A stretch of 64,000 nt of DNA, taken from positions 127,290,295 through 127,354,294 of the forward strand of contig CM060977.1 of assembly GCA_030765065.1 (NCBI GenBank), in the 5' to 3' direction. Positions 1 through 10,709 of the stretch are shown here, piece after piece. The DNA is from Deroplatys truncata. Lineage: Eukaryota; Arthropoda; Insecta; Mantodea; Mantidae. Numbering within the stretch: the stretch's first letter is position 1; the number at the start of each line of letters is the position of its first letter. Under the pieces are notes generated by a model. The model saw only the letters and a list, made by a program, of their open reading frames with translations, was not told where the DNA came from and did no database searches. The translations under genes were made by a program, and so were the position numbers.

Positions 1-62
1 TTCACATAACTTTCTCTGTTCTCTAGAGCTTATTAGTGGGTATGTAAATTATTCTTACGAAA

Positions 63-206
63 TTATAACTAATATGATTTTCCGGGCTGTTATGCCGTGG
101 TCCGCTGAAGAAAGATTTCCCAGACGTTTCTTTCTTCAGCGGACCACGGCATAACAGCCCGGAAAATCATATTAGTTATAATTGTGACACCGGCCGTGAA
201 AACCTA
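63..206. mobile_element. 144-bp hairpin insertion with 13-bp target duplication
   Basis: The 13-base direct repeat TATTCTTACGAAA occurs at 50-62 and again at 207-219, exactly where a family A sequence is interrupted, so it is a target site duplication. The insert begins with a perfect inverted repeat whose arms are 61-115 and 129-183 (55 bp each, 13-nt loop). It ends with a unique tail GTGACACCGGCCGTGAAA. A long, exact TSD with a one-sided tail fits a 5'-truncated, rearranged retroelement made by target-primed reverse transcription. A Penelope-like or LINE source is possible but unproven. A perfect palindrome this long can also arise from an assembly or template-switch artefact, although the clean TSD argues against that. 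Confidence 0.7.
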
Positions 207-620
207 TATTCTTACGAAAGTTTATTTTCCTATCTTCTTCATTTTAATTGAGATAAAACTTTTCGGAAATAGTTACATTGCACATTTTGTTATAAATAGA
301 AAGGAAATGGCGATACTCAAATGTTTTAGAACTGGATATTATAAGCTGGCCTTAAAATTCTATACTCTTCCATGAAACCCCGAGAAACAACTGAATGTCA
401 ACAGGAGTTAAAATGATTAAAATGTACTAAACAACTCAAACAATTAATAACGGATATCTCAAAATGGCTTATGCCACAAATATTTTTTTGAATAAATGTG
501 TGCTTTAAAGAAATATAAATGTCCGTATAGTACTTTTTTGCCTATCGCTTAATGTATACCAGTTATACAATATTACACAAAATTCCTTCCGAATGAGGAC
601 GATTTCACAGGTATCCCCAA

Positions 621-664
621 AGAAGTCAATATATATAATATATATATTATATATATTGACTTCT
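621..664. repeat. Perfect 44-bp AT-rich palindrome
   Basis: Arms 621-642 and 643-664 are exact reverse complements with no spacer. Each arm is AGAAGTCAA followed by an alternating AT tract. It replaces the region where other family A copies carry a CAGAAAATTC block, so it arose inside this copy. It could extrude a cruciform. I see no sign of function. Confidence 0.8.
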
Positions 665-1078
665 ATATATATATTATTTGTAATGTAAATATCTTTAATA
701 CATGGTATATTAATCAAAACCGTTAGAGGCACTTTTTAGAAAATAAAATTTTGGAAGTGTGTTCCATATAAGGAGTAGTTGGGGGGAGGATTTTCTTGAA
801 AATGTCGTGTTATATCTTTGGAAGACGCTGAACTTAAGTACCAAGTTTGATATTTATCCGACTTTTCGTTTTTGAGTTATGGTTTTTACAGACACATACA
901 TACACATACAAACACACAAGCATCTTTTCTTTAAAATTTTCCTTTTATTTAGGAGGCCTCAAAACATGTATTTCCGGTGAAATCTCGATTTAGAATTTTG
1001 GGCGGAATGCAATACCTTCTATACCTATTATGTACGTGGCAGAGAAAGTAAAAAAAAATCAAAAGTGCCGCTTGACTG

Positions 1079-1850
1079 TTGGGCATTCCACCCAAAAATT
1101 CTATACTGAGATTTCACCGAAAATACATGTATTGGGGCTTCCTGAATCCAAAAAAGTATTTTTGGAAACATGTCCGTGTGTGTGTCTGTGTGTCTGTCTG
1201 TGAACAGCATAACTTAGCATCTTCCAGATATGCAACACGAATTTTTTCGAGAAAATCCCTCCACCCCAGATTACCCTCGACATGGAACATGTTTCGAAAA
1301 TTTTAATTTTCTCAAAAATGGCTCTAACGATTTTAATTAAAATATCATATATTTAACATACTTTTATGAAAAATAAAATGTATATCTCGAATTTTCTGGG
1401 AATGTCTCCAAAAGTATTCTTCATTGTGAACGACTTTTGCATAACTCGTAAACTATAAGAGATAGACAAAGTTTTATTACAAAAAATGTAGATCGCGATA
1501 AAATACACAATTTATGTCAGATACATTTTTTTGTTGAGTGAACCATTTTCGAGATATTGTTTGTTATTCCCTTAAATTTTACAATACTTACACTTTTTCT
1601 CAAATAGTAAGTCGTTATTATTTTTTTTGTCCTGGTAATGCAAAGAGAATGGAATACTCCACATAGCAACCAGCTCTTAAAATATTTGACTATCGCTTAA
1701 AGCCTACCAATTGCCCTTGCATGTACAAGAAAATTAGCAATAAGATTAACATCCCGATATCTTGATTAACATGAAGCAGATGGAGAATAAGCATTTGTAA
1801 AAATAGTTTGTACAAGAGTAGAGAAAGTCATGTGAGTGTAACACATCAGA
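1079..1850 (+). mobile_element. Family A copy, subfamily A1, missing first ~40 bp
   Basis: Plus-oriented copy running from GGGCATTCCACCC through a TGTGTGTCTG microsatellite (1175-1200) to the complete terminal block: GTAGAGAAAGT, then hairpin arms ATGTG (1830-1834) and CACAT (1842-1846), then CAGA and a T-run. The 5' motif ACTTTCTCTAC is lost at the junction with the preceding minus-strand copy. Short open frames here are repeat sequence, not genes. Confidence 0.85.
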
Positions 1851-1856
1851 TTTTTT

Positions 1857-2402
1857 ATAGTATATACAGGAGCGATGGCGTAGAAGAAAGTAATGACGTC
1901 TACACGACACCGATATGAATTAGCCTTATCGGCTAACTGATAATGATAAGCGAGTGCCATTTTTTGTAATATAGTGTTTCATACTAAAAGACAGAACAGT
2001 GACTTAGAAGCCGTGATGAAACCCAGCAAGTATGCAATAAGTTATACGTCGGGCTTTGCTTACCTCCACTGTCGTCCTCGGAATCCATCATTTTCGTCTC
2101 CCCAACTTCAAACTCTTACTCAAATTATGCAGAAATAGCAGCGTTGGACTATTTCTGACAAAGCGAGTGAGATTGATTTGAGATTGCCGATAACAGTGCT
2201 ATATCCACGCAAAATATGAGACACTGGCAAAGTACTGCACGGCGTCTGTTCACTGCACTTTTGCACATGCCACTGGCTACTTAGATAATCTGCGAATAGA
2301 TCGTATGTGAAGTCCTCTGCCTTGACCTTGCCGAATCTCAAGGCGCTCAGCTACCATGAAGAACTATCACACGATGGAGTTGGTGTTCTATATTCACCAT
2401 AT
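1857..2402. other. Unassigned spacer
   Basis: I recognise no gene and no repeat family in this stretch. Open frames are short and have no familiar motifs. Confidence 0.5.
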
Positions 2403-2516
2403 TTTTCTGTTAATACTACTTACGTATAGTAAATAGGGAAAGTACTGGATTCCATCCAACATTTTGATATCTATTTCACTGGAAATACACGTTTTTAGGC
2501 TCCTTAAATGAATAAT
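2403..2516 (+). mobile_element. 5' fragment of a family A copy, interrupted
   Basis: Contains the first ~110 bp of a plus-oriented copy (TACGTATAGTAAATAGGG, ATTCCATCCAAC, GGAAATACACG, GGCTCCTTAAATGAA). It stops at the A-rich tract where a minus-oriented family A copy begins. A short piece resembling the next part of the plus copy (CATTTTTAGAAA) reappears near 3157, so this is an older copy hit by a younger one. Confidence 0.7.
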
Positions 2517-2970
2517 AAAAATCTGATGTGTTACACTCACATGACTTTCTCTACTCCTGTACAAAATATTTTTACAAACGCTTATTATCCACACGCTTCA
2601 TGTTAATCGAGATATCGAGATGTTAATCTTATTGCTAATTTTCTTGAAGATGCAAGGATAAAAGGTAGGCTTTAAGCGACATGAATAACCAATTCCTATT
2701 TGAGAAGAACAAGTATACGTATTGGAAAATTTAAGGGAATAACAAGCAATATCTCGAAAATGGCTCACTTAACAAAGAAAAAAAACAAATTGTGTATTTT
2801 AACGCGATCTAATTTTTTGTGTAGTAACATTTTGTTTTTCTCTTATGGTTGAGCAGTTATACATTTTATTTGCCATAAAATGTCTTAAACGTATGATAAT
2901 TTAATAAAAAATTGTTACCTAAATACCAAGTTTTGTGTTTATCTGACTGTTCGTTTCTGAGTTATGCTGT

Positions 2971-3027
<57 letters not shown>

Positions 3028-3156
3028 TTTTCAAAAATACTTTTTTGGATTCAGGACACCTCAAAACATGTATTTCCTGTGAAATCTGGGTATCAAATTT
3101 TTTAGAGGAATGCAATACTTTCCCTACTTAGTATACGTAGTATAGAAAGTAAAAAA
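2517..3156 (-). mobile_element. Family A copy nested in another family A copy
   Basis: Minus-oriented copy from AAAAATCTGATGTGTTACAC to ATACGTAGTATAGAAAGTAAAAAA. A (CT)n tract at 2975-3008 is followed by (CA)n at 3008-3027 in the family's microsatellite position. The CT part is an expansion not seen in most copies. It is shorter than the type copy because of internal deletions. Confidence 0.8.
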
Positions 3157-3165
3157 CATTTTTAG

Positions 3166-3845
3166 AAAAATCTGATTTCTTGCATTCGCATCACTTTCTC
3201 TGCCTTCTATCGTTTATTAGTAGGCATTCAAACTATTCTTACGAAAGATTATTTTTCGATCTACTTAATTTAAATGATTTAAACCTTTGCAGAAACAGCT
3301 ACATTACACATTTCTTTGCAGTTACAAAGGAATAGTTCAAATGTTCAAAAACTTGAGGCAATTTTCTGGCCTTAAAATTTCATACTACTCTTTCTATGCA
3401 ATCGTGAGAAACTACTGAATGTCATAGGTCTTAAAAAGAATGACTAAAGTTTTGACCAATTCCAACCATTTCTAAAGATGTTCAATGTAAAGTGAAGTTG
3501 GGGTGAGGTGTTGAGGGTGGGTGGATTTTCTTGAAAATTTAGTGTCGCGACTATGAAAGATACTGAACTTAAATACCAAGTTTGCTATTTATACGACTTG
3601 AGTTATTTTGCTCACATATACGAAGAGACCAGCTTCTAGAATTGTTTTTGGATTCAGAGGTCCTCAAAATATGTATTTCCGGTGCAAACTAGGGATATAT
3701 TACGATTGTTTGGAAAGGATTTTTTTTCTGTCGTATCTGGGGCATTTTTATAATTATTTTTTTCAGAGTTCAACGGACTTTAATAACGACATCCCATTTT
3801 TGTTGGAATATAGTACCTCCTCCTTACGTAGATAAAGTCAAAAGT
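3166..3845 (-). mobile_element. Family A copy, old subfamily A2
   Basis: Starts at AAAAATCTGATTTCTTGCATTC and passes through the A2 landmarks (TTATTAGTAGG, TGCAGAAACAGCTACATTACAC). It ends in a degraded region near CTTACGTAGATAAAGTC. The last ~150 bp contain sequence not seen in other copies, so the right boundary is approximate. Confidence 0.65.
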
Positions 3846-4158
3846 AAAGAAAATAATTGGCGTGGAAAAAAAGATCTTAAAATAAAATAACATAATTTTG
3901 GAAATTCTTGTAAAGATTAGACAAATAAAAAATAATATTTGTTATGTCACAGAAGAACTATCCGTCTGTCATATAATTTAAACTTTCCTCAATTAGTAAA
4001 CGCAAACTTGAAGGAATATTTCAGATCAAGTAACAGAAATTTTTGTCTATTAAGGCATTTTATCCAAGAGAAATGGCTTCCTATGGTAATAAATCTTTAA
4101 ATTAGGATTTTCGGAACGCACTGATATTCCAATGTTTCTTAAACGAATGGTGATGCTT
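3846..4158. other. Unassigned spacer
   Basis: AT-rich. I see no gene or recognised repeat. Confidence 0.5.
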
Positions 4159-4186
4159 CTTACTTTCGCTACCACGTAGATACCTA

Positions 4187-5694
4187 CACTGGTGTGCAAA
4201 ACCTAAAGACGAAAATAATCTTCGCATGCTGTGACACTACCAAGTAACATAGCTCGATGAAACTTGAATCATACATAGAGGGAACTGCTACGGTATGCTA
4301 CAGTAGGCAACTAAACGAAATATGCAATGAGACGAACAGAAATGCCTCTTTTATTCATAGACCATAAAATACACTAAGGTCAATACGACATATGATGGCT
4401 CTCTAGATTTACAGAAACAGATATATGGTGCTTAAAAGGGTGTATGATCACCACGGACAGAAATGCATGCTCTGCATCGTGCTCCCATGCTGAACACAAG
4501 GTTGGTAAACATTTCTTGCGGTAGGGTGTTCCATTCCTCCGCCAGCGCTGTTGACAACTGTTGGATGGTCGTTAATGCATGTGGACGTACTGCAATGCGT
4601 CTCCCCAAAGCACCCACACGTGTTCAGTCCATTCACCGAATATCCTCTCGTTCCAAGAGCTCCTCAACCTGCGTTGTTCGATGCGGTTGCGCATTGTCAT
4701 CCAAAAAGATGAAGTCAGGGCCGACTGCAGTCCTGAAAAGACGCACATGGGGAAGGAGTACAGTATCACAATAACGTTGACCAGTGAGCGTACCGTGTTC
4801 AAAGATTTGGACTTCGGTGCGCCCATGCAACATTAATCCTCCCCAAACCACAACACCCGGACCACCAAAACGATCATGTTAAAGCATGTTCCTGGGTTCA
4901 TTACGTGTTCCCACCTCTCGCCAGATGAGGGTATGTCGAGAATCACTATTTAGACTGAATCTGCTCTCATCCGAGAAGACCACGCGACCCCATTCCTCGT
5001 TGGTCCAATATTTATGCTCTTGGGACCATCGCAATCGGTGCCGCCGATGTGCGGATGTCAATGGAACACAACGTACTCGTCGTCGAGTAAAGAGAACACC
5101 TCTGTGTAGAGACCGTAACACTGTGTATCGTGAGATTGCGTGCTAGCTAGCCTATTAAATGTGGTTGCAATTGCACCCGCTGTTTGGCGTGGATCCCTTC
5201 TTGCATGTTGCACCATGTAGCGGGCATCTGCTGCTGTAGTTGAGCGTGGTCGACCACCACCTCTCCTTGGGACAGCAGTGCCTGTTGTTTGGAAGGTTCC
5301 CCATGTACGTGAAGCAAAGCTGTGAGCAATTCCAAACTCCTGAGCAACACTCGCCACACTTCGCCCTTCTTCCAGTTTCCCGATGATTCTTCCCCGTGAG
5401 AAGTCATCCATTTGGTGTCTACGGGCCATGTTGCAATGAAGAACACCACTACAGTGCACCGTAACAGCTCGCTAATTGCCACACATCGTCTTGTCCTGTT
5501 TCGTCAACTACCTCGTGTTGCGGGTCTAGACCCATTTGGTACTATAGGCTCGCTACACTCACGCCATGTGACGCTTTCTGTGTATGTGTGAAAGACCTCT
5601 GGCAACATGCTCCCGCACCTTCATCTACTTCCACCAAGTAGTTCATTTGTTATGTTACTTTACCCATCTTGTCCTTAGGTTTTGCACACCAGTG
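4187..5694 (-). mobile_element. Complete but dead Tc1-like transposon
   Basis: The termini are exact inverted repeats CACTGGTGTGCAAAACCTAA (4187-4206) and its complement (5675-5694). Each is flanked by TA (4185-4186 and 5695-5696), the target dinucleotide of Tc1/mariner elements. The total length is 1508 bp, typical for Tc1 elements of about 1.3-1.7 kb. The interior encodes a broken Tc1 transposase on the minus strand. It is inserted in the first ~30 bp of an older family A copy. Confidence 0.92.
4432..5429 (-). pseudogene. Tc1-type (DD34E) transposase pseudogene
   Basis: A cut-and-paste transposase is recognisable in pieces on the minus strand. The start is MARRHQMDDF at 5429. Next come a helix-turn-helix region (GRIIGKLEEGRSVASVAQ), a GGGRPRST hook, and VRCVPLTSAHRRHRLRW. 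FSDESRFSL holds the first catalytic Asp, FLDDNAQPHRT the second, and EHVW the catalytic Glu region. It ends with VRGDHTP at 4432. At least three frame changes separate these blocks. The stretch normally between the second Asp and the Glu (an SPDLNP-like segment) is missing, so the DD34E spacing is destroyed. The reading frame cannot make an active enzyme. The intact TIRs mean it could in principle have been mobilised in trans. Assignment to Tc1 is secure; the subfamily is not. Confidence 0.93.
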
Positions 5695-6366
5695 TAGTAA
5701 GTAAGAAGGTATTGCATTCCACCCAACAGTTTTATACCTAGATTTCACTGAAAATACATGTTTTGAGGCTCCCTGAATCCAAAAAGCATCTTTATAAAAT
5801 GTTTCGTCTTTGTGTACGAATGTGTGTGTGTGTGTGTGTGTGTGTGAACAACATATCTCAAAAACGGAAAGTTGGTATTTAGGTCCAGATCATCCAAAGA
5901 TGCGACACGAAGATTTTTCGAGAAAATCCCTCCTACCTAAGCTACACTTCACATGCAAGAATTTTCGATTTTTTTATTTTTTAAAATATTCTAACGATTT
6001 TGATTAAAATTCCATATATTAAAATATTTTATATGACAAATAAAATGTATATTTTGAATTTTCTGGAAATAGCCTTTGAAGTCCTCTTCATTCTGAAAGA
6101 ATTTTGTATTATCGTGTATAACTTGTAAACGTTAAGCAATAGACGAAAACAACTACACAAAAAAGATAGATGGCTTTAAGACACAATTTATTTCAAATAA
6201 CTTCTTTTCTTGGGCCATCAGCCATTTCCGAGATATCCGTTATTAATGGTTCGAATTATTCAACACTTAGTCATTCTTTGAAGTCCTTTCAACATTCCGT
6301 TACTTCTCGCGATTGCATGGAAACTGTATGGAATTTAAGGCCAGCGTACAATTATTTTATTATCGC

Positions 6367-6637
6367 TTTTTGTTTTAGTTAATGGTCTTATCGGCGGCCT
6401 TTCCTTTGGAACTTATTGCTATCGGCAATGATGCTATCTCGTATTCTCTTGTGGTTAGGTTTCTTACACTTTTTGGGTTTTAATCATTAGATCACACACA
6501 CATTCACACTCTCATTCATACTTTCAGGTACGGAGTAATCTTGATTAGAGAAAACTCCTCACCCTCCAGCCTGGAATAGAACCCGGGACCCCTCTCACAA
6601 CAGGCGGTGCTCTACCAACTGAGCTACGGGGCAACCT
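6367..6637 (-). mobile_element. tRNA-derived SINE, family S3
   Basis: On the minus strand it begins with a tRNA-like head. The A box is TAGCTCAGTTGGTAGAGC and the B box is GGTTCTATTCC, after GGGTCCCG. A body with a CA-rich stretch near 6495-6510 follows. It interrupts a family A copy between TTATCGC and CTCTCTTTGTATC. The internal pol III promoter boxes are slightly diverged. The spacing is tRNA-like, but the long body and the location inside another repeat exclude a functional tRNA gene. Confidence 0.75.
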
Positions 6638-6826
6638 ACTCTCTCTTTGTATCTATAACGAAATGTGTAATGTAGCTATTCCAGGCAAGTTATATCTAGA
6701 TTAAAATGAAGAAGATAGCAAAATAAACTTTTGTAAGAAAATGTCTAAGAAAATTTGTATACTCACTGATAAGCTTTAGATTAGAGGGTAGAGAAAGTCA
6801 TGTGAATGTAACAAGATTTTTACTTA

Positions 6827-7839
6827 CGTTTATTATCTACTGAAAGTGAATTTAAATTATACCTGCTCAAGTTCCGAAAAGAAAATACGTTCCAATATCT
6901 TTGTTTTTGTTGAGAATACGATCGCTATTGATTTAGAGGAAAATAATATAACTATTCTTCTAGACAATAATTTACCACTCATTAAAATGCCTTCTGAATA
7001 TTGTATCAAGTTGGATTTTGCATAAAATGATTAATTTAAATCTGCAGAAAGTTCAATTAGAATTCAAGAATATAGATAGGTTTAAAGTGGTTTAAATTTA
7101 TTTTATTTCTTATTGCCGTATAATCTATTGTTTGCTCGGCGTTGTTAGCAGCCTAACAGTAGTGAATAAAAAAGGCTTTAAGGCAGCCTTATGGTGATAT
7201 TTTGGTTGAACGTTTAGAGTCTATAGTAACATATTATGACGTAGTATTTTTCATTTACTGTTTTACGGAGCATCTCGCTACCCCATATCAAGGGCCAGAA
7301 ACACAAAACATATGGCAATTGGCATATGAATCTTTAAACCTTGTTAGCCAAATTTCCACATTTTTCAGTACATAAAATGTCTCCGGAGATGCAATTTTTC
7401 CCCAATCTTTCTGAAATTTACAAGCTAGGTATACACAACCTAGGCAAAGAGCTTCAGAAAACCATTGTTTAAAATATGAGAATCGTTCCCAAATAATATT
7501 GTATAAATTGTCATATAAATAAATGTTGGGGGGTTGTTTCTACACAAGAAAATTTTTCTATAGTTAAAACAAGTATGCAGAAAAGGCCAATATAGAGGTG
7601 TATATGGAGGTCTTAGCAACATCTTTAGTTAATGTCAGACAAAATGTTATTGTACTAACTTAAATAATTTGAGGTGTAGTACATTTTATATAACTAACAA
7701 TATTTATACAAACAATAACTAAAACTGCTAAAGTCTTTGCACTAGGTGCATGAAACTCTGCACACGGTTATGAGATAACCACTAACACACATGGTTAAAA
7801 TTTCAATACAAATTACGGATTTTAGAATCCATTGCTGCA
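6827..7839. other. Unassigned AT-rich DNA
   Basis: About 1 kb with no gene, repeat family or tandem structure that I recognise. It could be single-copy intergenic or intronic sequence. Confidence 0.5.
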
Positions 7840-8408
7840 TTTTTATTTTACTACGTATAGTAAAGCATTTTTTAAAAAAAAATCCGTGTGTGTGTGTTTC
7901 TATGAAGAGCTCAACTCAAAAACGAAAAGTCGGATAAATATAAAACTGGCATTTAAGTTAAAAATGTTACAAAGATGCGACACGAAGATTTTTAAAAATA
8001 TTCCCACACACAACTATCCTTTACAGTTCCAAAAAGCGACTTTAACGATTTTGTTTAAAATGCCGTATCTTAAAAGCATTTACATGACAACTAAAATGTA
8101 TATCTTGAATTTTCTGGAAATAGCCTGTATAGTCCACTCCCTTTGGAAGGAATTTAATAAATCTTATGTAACTGTAAACATTAGACAAGAGATGAAAACG
8201 TACTACACAAAAATGTAGATCTCTTCCCAACACACGATTTAATTTCAAATAACTTTTATGTGTAATTCGCCATTTCCGAAATATCCGTTATTCATGGTTC
8301 GAATTGTTCAATACTTTCTTTTCATGCCTTGTCGATCAGCTAGTGTTGCCACGAATAGACAATAGAAGGTAGAAAATGTCAAGTGAATGTAACATATCAG
8401 ATTTTTCT
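7840..8408 (+). mobile_element. Family A (A2) copy with 5' internal deletion
   Basis: The ACTACGTATAGTAA start motif at 7850 is joined directly to AGCATTTTTTAAAAAA, removing about 100 bp found in other copies. A short TG tract, the A2 core and the end AAAATGTCAAGTGAATG with CATATCAGATTTTT follow. Confidence 0.75.
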
Positions 8409-9127
8409 TTAAGATAATGACATAGTTTACTTTGTAGATCATATCTGATATAGTAAATATATTTCCGTTAATTATCTGCGTGCTAACCTATTGCATGTTT
8501 CTCTTTGGATCCGCAACAAATCATTTTGATTTCACACACATGTTATATCACGATATATGTGCGCTTATTGTGTTTGATGTTTCGCATAATCTAAAACTGT
8601 TTTATGATCAGTCGCCATATCGATGTTCCGGCATTAATGCGGTTTATATTTTGAAACAAAGATCATAAAAGGCGATACGGTTCAACAGAACGCCGGCGGC
8701 GGCCTCCCAGTGACACAACTGCTATTTCCAGTTTATGGCTTGTTCATTGCGCCGAAGTGCCACAAAGCCTTTGAAGCCATGAGGACAAAGCTTCATCAGC
8801 AAACTCCATAAACCCAAACAGACGGAGAAACGAAATAGCTCTGGGTCACGGTGTTTTGATTTCCTAAGAGTTTCCGCAAAGGCACGTGTGGTTAAAACAC
8901 GTTTCTTTGTCTCTATGCTTCATTTTTAGCACCGAATGTAAAACTGTATCTATACCTCAGTTTTAAAACGCTTAGAAGTTTTTCTCGTTGCTCTTTCTAC
9001 ACACTATTGACATTTTATTTTTAAAACATAGCTGCCAGACGCAGACCAATATACCAAAGCTACTTTTGACAAAAATACTTTCACTGAAACAGGCTTAACA
9101 TAGCAACCTCATGACAACATTCGCCTC
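8409..9127. other. Unassigned, locally GC-richer DNA
   Basis: No repeat family recognised. The stretch 8685-8900 is noticeably richer in G and C than its surroundings (for example CGCCGGCGGCGGCCTCCC). It has no long open frame. It could be single-copy host DNA. Confidence 0.4.
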
Positions 9128-10677
9128 ACTTTCTCTACTATGTATGGTAAGTACAGGAAGTATTGCATTCCACCCAAAAATTCGATACCGAGATTCATCG
9201 GAAATACATGTTTTGAGGCGCTCTGAATAAAAAATCTGACGTGTTACACTCACATGACTTTCTCTACTCCTGTACAAACTATTTTTAGAAACGCTTATTC
9301 TCCATATGCTTCATGTTAATCCAGATGTTAATCTTATTCCTAATTTTCTTGTATGTGCAAGGGAAATATGATAGACTATAAGCGACAGTCAAATCTTTTA
9401 AGAGATGTTTGCTATGTGGCGCATTCCATTCTCTTTGCATTACCAGGACAAAAAAAAAATGAATAACGAATTCCCATTTGTCAAAAGTATTAGTATTGGA
9501 AAATTTAAGGGAATAGCAAGCAATATCTCGAAAATGGTTCACTCAACATTAAAATGTATATGAGAAATTGTGTATTTTAACGCGATCTACATTTTTGGTT
9601 AGTAAAAATTTGTCTATCTCTTATGGTTTACCAGTTATGCAAAATTCGTTCACAATGAAGAATACTTTTGGAGACATTCCCAGAAAATTCGAGATATACA
9701 TTTCATTTGTCATGAAAATATCCTAAAAATATGACATTTTAATCAAAATCGTTAGCCGATTTTGAGAAAATTGAAATTTTCGAAAACTTTTCCATGTAAA
9801 GGGTAATCTGGGGTGGGGGGACTTTCTTGAAAACCTTCGTGTCGCATCTATGGAAGATACTGAACCTAAATACCAAGTTTGGTGTTTATCCGACTATTCG
9901 TTTCTGAGTTATGCACTTCACAGACACACGGACATGTTTCCAAAATGATGTTTTTGGATTCAGGGGGTCTCAAAACATATATTTCCGGTGAAATATCGGT
10001 ATCGAATTTTTGGGTGGAATACAATACTTCCCCTACTTACTATACGTAGTACACAAAGTAAAAAGAAAAATTTTTAGAAAAAGATCCGTGTATGTGTGTG
10101 TGTGTGTGTGTGTGAACAGCATAACTCCAAAACGAAAACTCGAATAAATACCAAGCTTATTATTTAAGTTCAGTAACTTTCAAGAAAATATCCCCACCCC
10201 AGACTACCCTATACATGGAACATTTTTAGAAACTTTTAATTTTCTCAAAGTGGTTAACGATTTTGATTAAAAGAGTATATATTTAAGATACTTTCATGAC
10301 AAATAAAACGTATGTCTTGAATTTTCTGGGTATGTCCCCAAAGGTCCTCTTCGTTCTGAATGACTCTTTTTGCATAACTGGTAAACCGTAAGAGATAGAC
10401 AAAATTTTTATGCACAAAAATGTAGAGCTCATAAGAACACATAACTTATGCAATATACATTTTTTTTGTCGAGTGAACCGTTTCCGAGATATTCCTTGTT
10501 ATTTGTTTGAATTTTCCAAAAATTATGTTTTTTTCAAATGGGAATTCCTTATTATTTTCATGTCCGGGATATGCAAGGAGAATATAAAGTTTCTGAATGC
10601 TTATCTCCATTAACATGAAGTAGGTATAAAATAAGCGCTTGTAAAAATAGCTTATACAAGAGTGGAAACCATAAGAT
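9128..10677 (+). mobile_element. Family A copy interrupted by an inverted family A copy
   Basis: The first ~100 bp (ACTTTCTCTACTATG to GGCGCTCTGAAT) lie at 9128-9228. The rest resumes near 10065 with AAAAAGATCCGTGTATGTG and runs through a (TG)n tract at 10086-10112 to the degraded end AGTGGAAACCATAAGA. Removing 9229-10064 restores the normal order. The hairpin at the 3' end is lost here. Confidence 0.8.
9229..10064 (-). mobile_element. Nearly intact family A (A1) copy nested in the previous one
   Basis: Runs from AAAAAATCTGACGTGTTAC to TACTATACGTAGTACACAAAGT and an A-run, about 830 bp. The TG/CA microsatellite is contracted to CACAGACACACGG. It sits in the A-rich tract of the outer copy, the same internal position used at 2517. 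Confidence 0.82.
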
Positions 10678-10709
10678 TTTTTATTTAGCTATTTTAAACT
10701 GTTTCTTCT

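Larger units (their letters stand above)
1..1052 (-). mobile_element. Family A copy, old subfamily A2, cut by window edge
   Basis: Diverged copy reading on the minus strand. It begins at the window edge within the CTTTCTCT end motif and finishes at GCAGAGAAAGTAAAAA near 1050. The family landmarks are present in order: the motif around GGCTTATGCCAC, the AATTCGAGATATAC-like region, the TACATACACATA microsatellite remnant near 895 and the ATTTTGGGCGGAATGC block. It is interrupted at 63-206 by another insertion and contains a palindrome at 621-664. It lies head-to-head with the next family A copy. Confidence 0.8.
4159..6826 (+). mobile_element. Family A (A2) copy split by a Tc1 element and a SINE
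   Basis: The copy begins with ACTTTCGCTACCACGTA at 4162, is cut by Tc1 at the TA in its start region, and resumes at 5697 with GTAAGTAAGAAGGTATTGC. It carries a (TG)n tract at 5817-5846. It is cut again at about 6367-6637 by a minus-strand SINE, then finishes at TAGAGAAAGTCATGTGAATG and a T-run near 6826. With both insertions removed it has the normal A2 order. This gives the order A2, then Tc1 and SINE. Confidence 0.8.

Noticed and set aside
63..206. Hammerhead ribozyme core, as found in Penelope-like elements
   Set aside because: GCTGAAGA and GAAA-like pieces are present, but the required CTGATGA core and correct stem order are not. The palindrome itself explains the pairing.
2975..3027. 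Independent microsatellite locus
   Set aside because: The CT/CA tract occupies the standard microsatellite position of family A, so it is part of that element.
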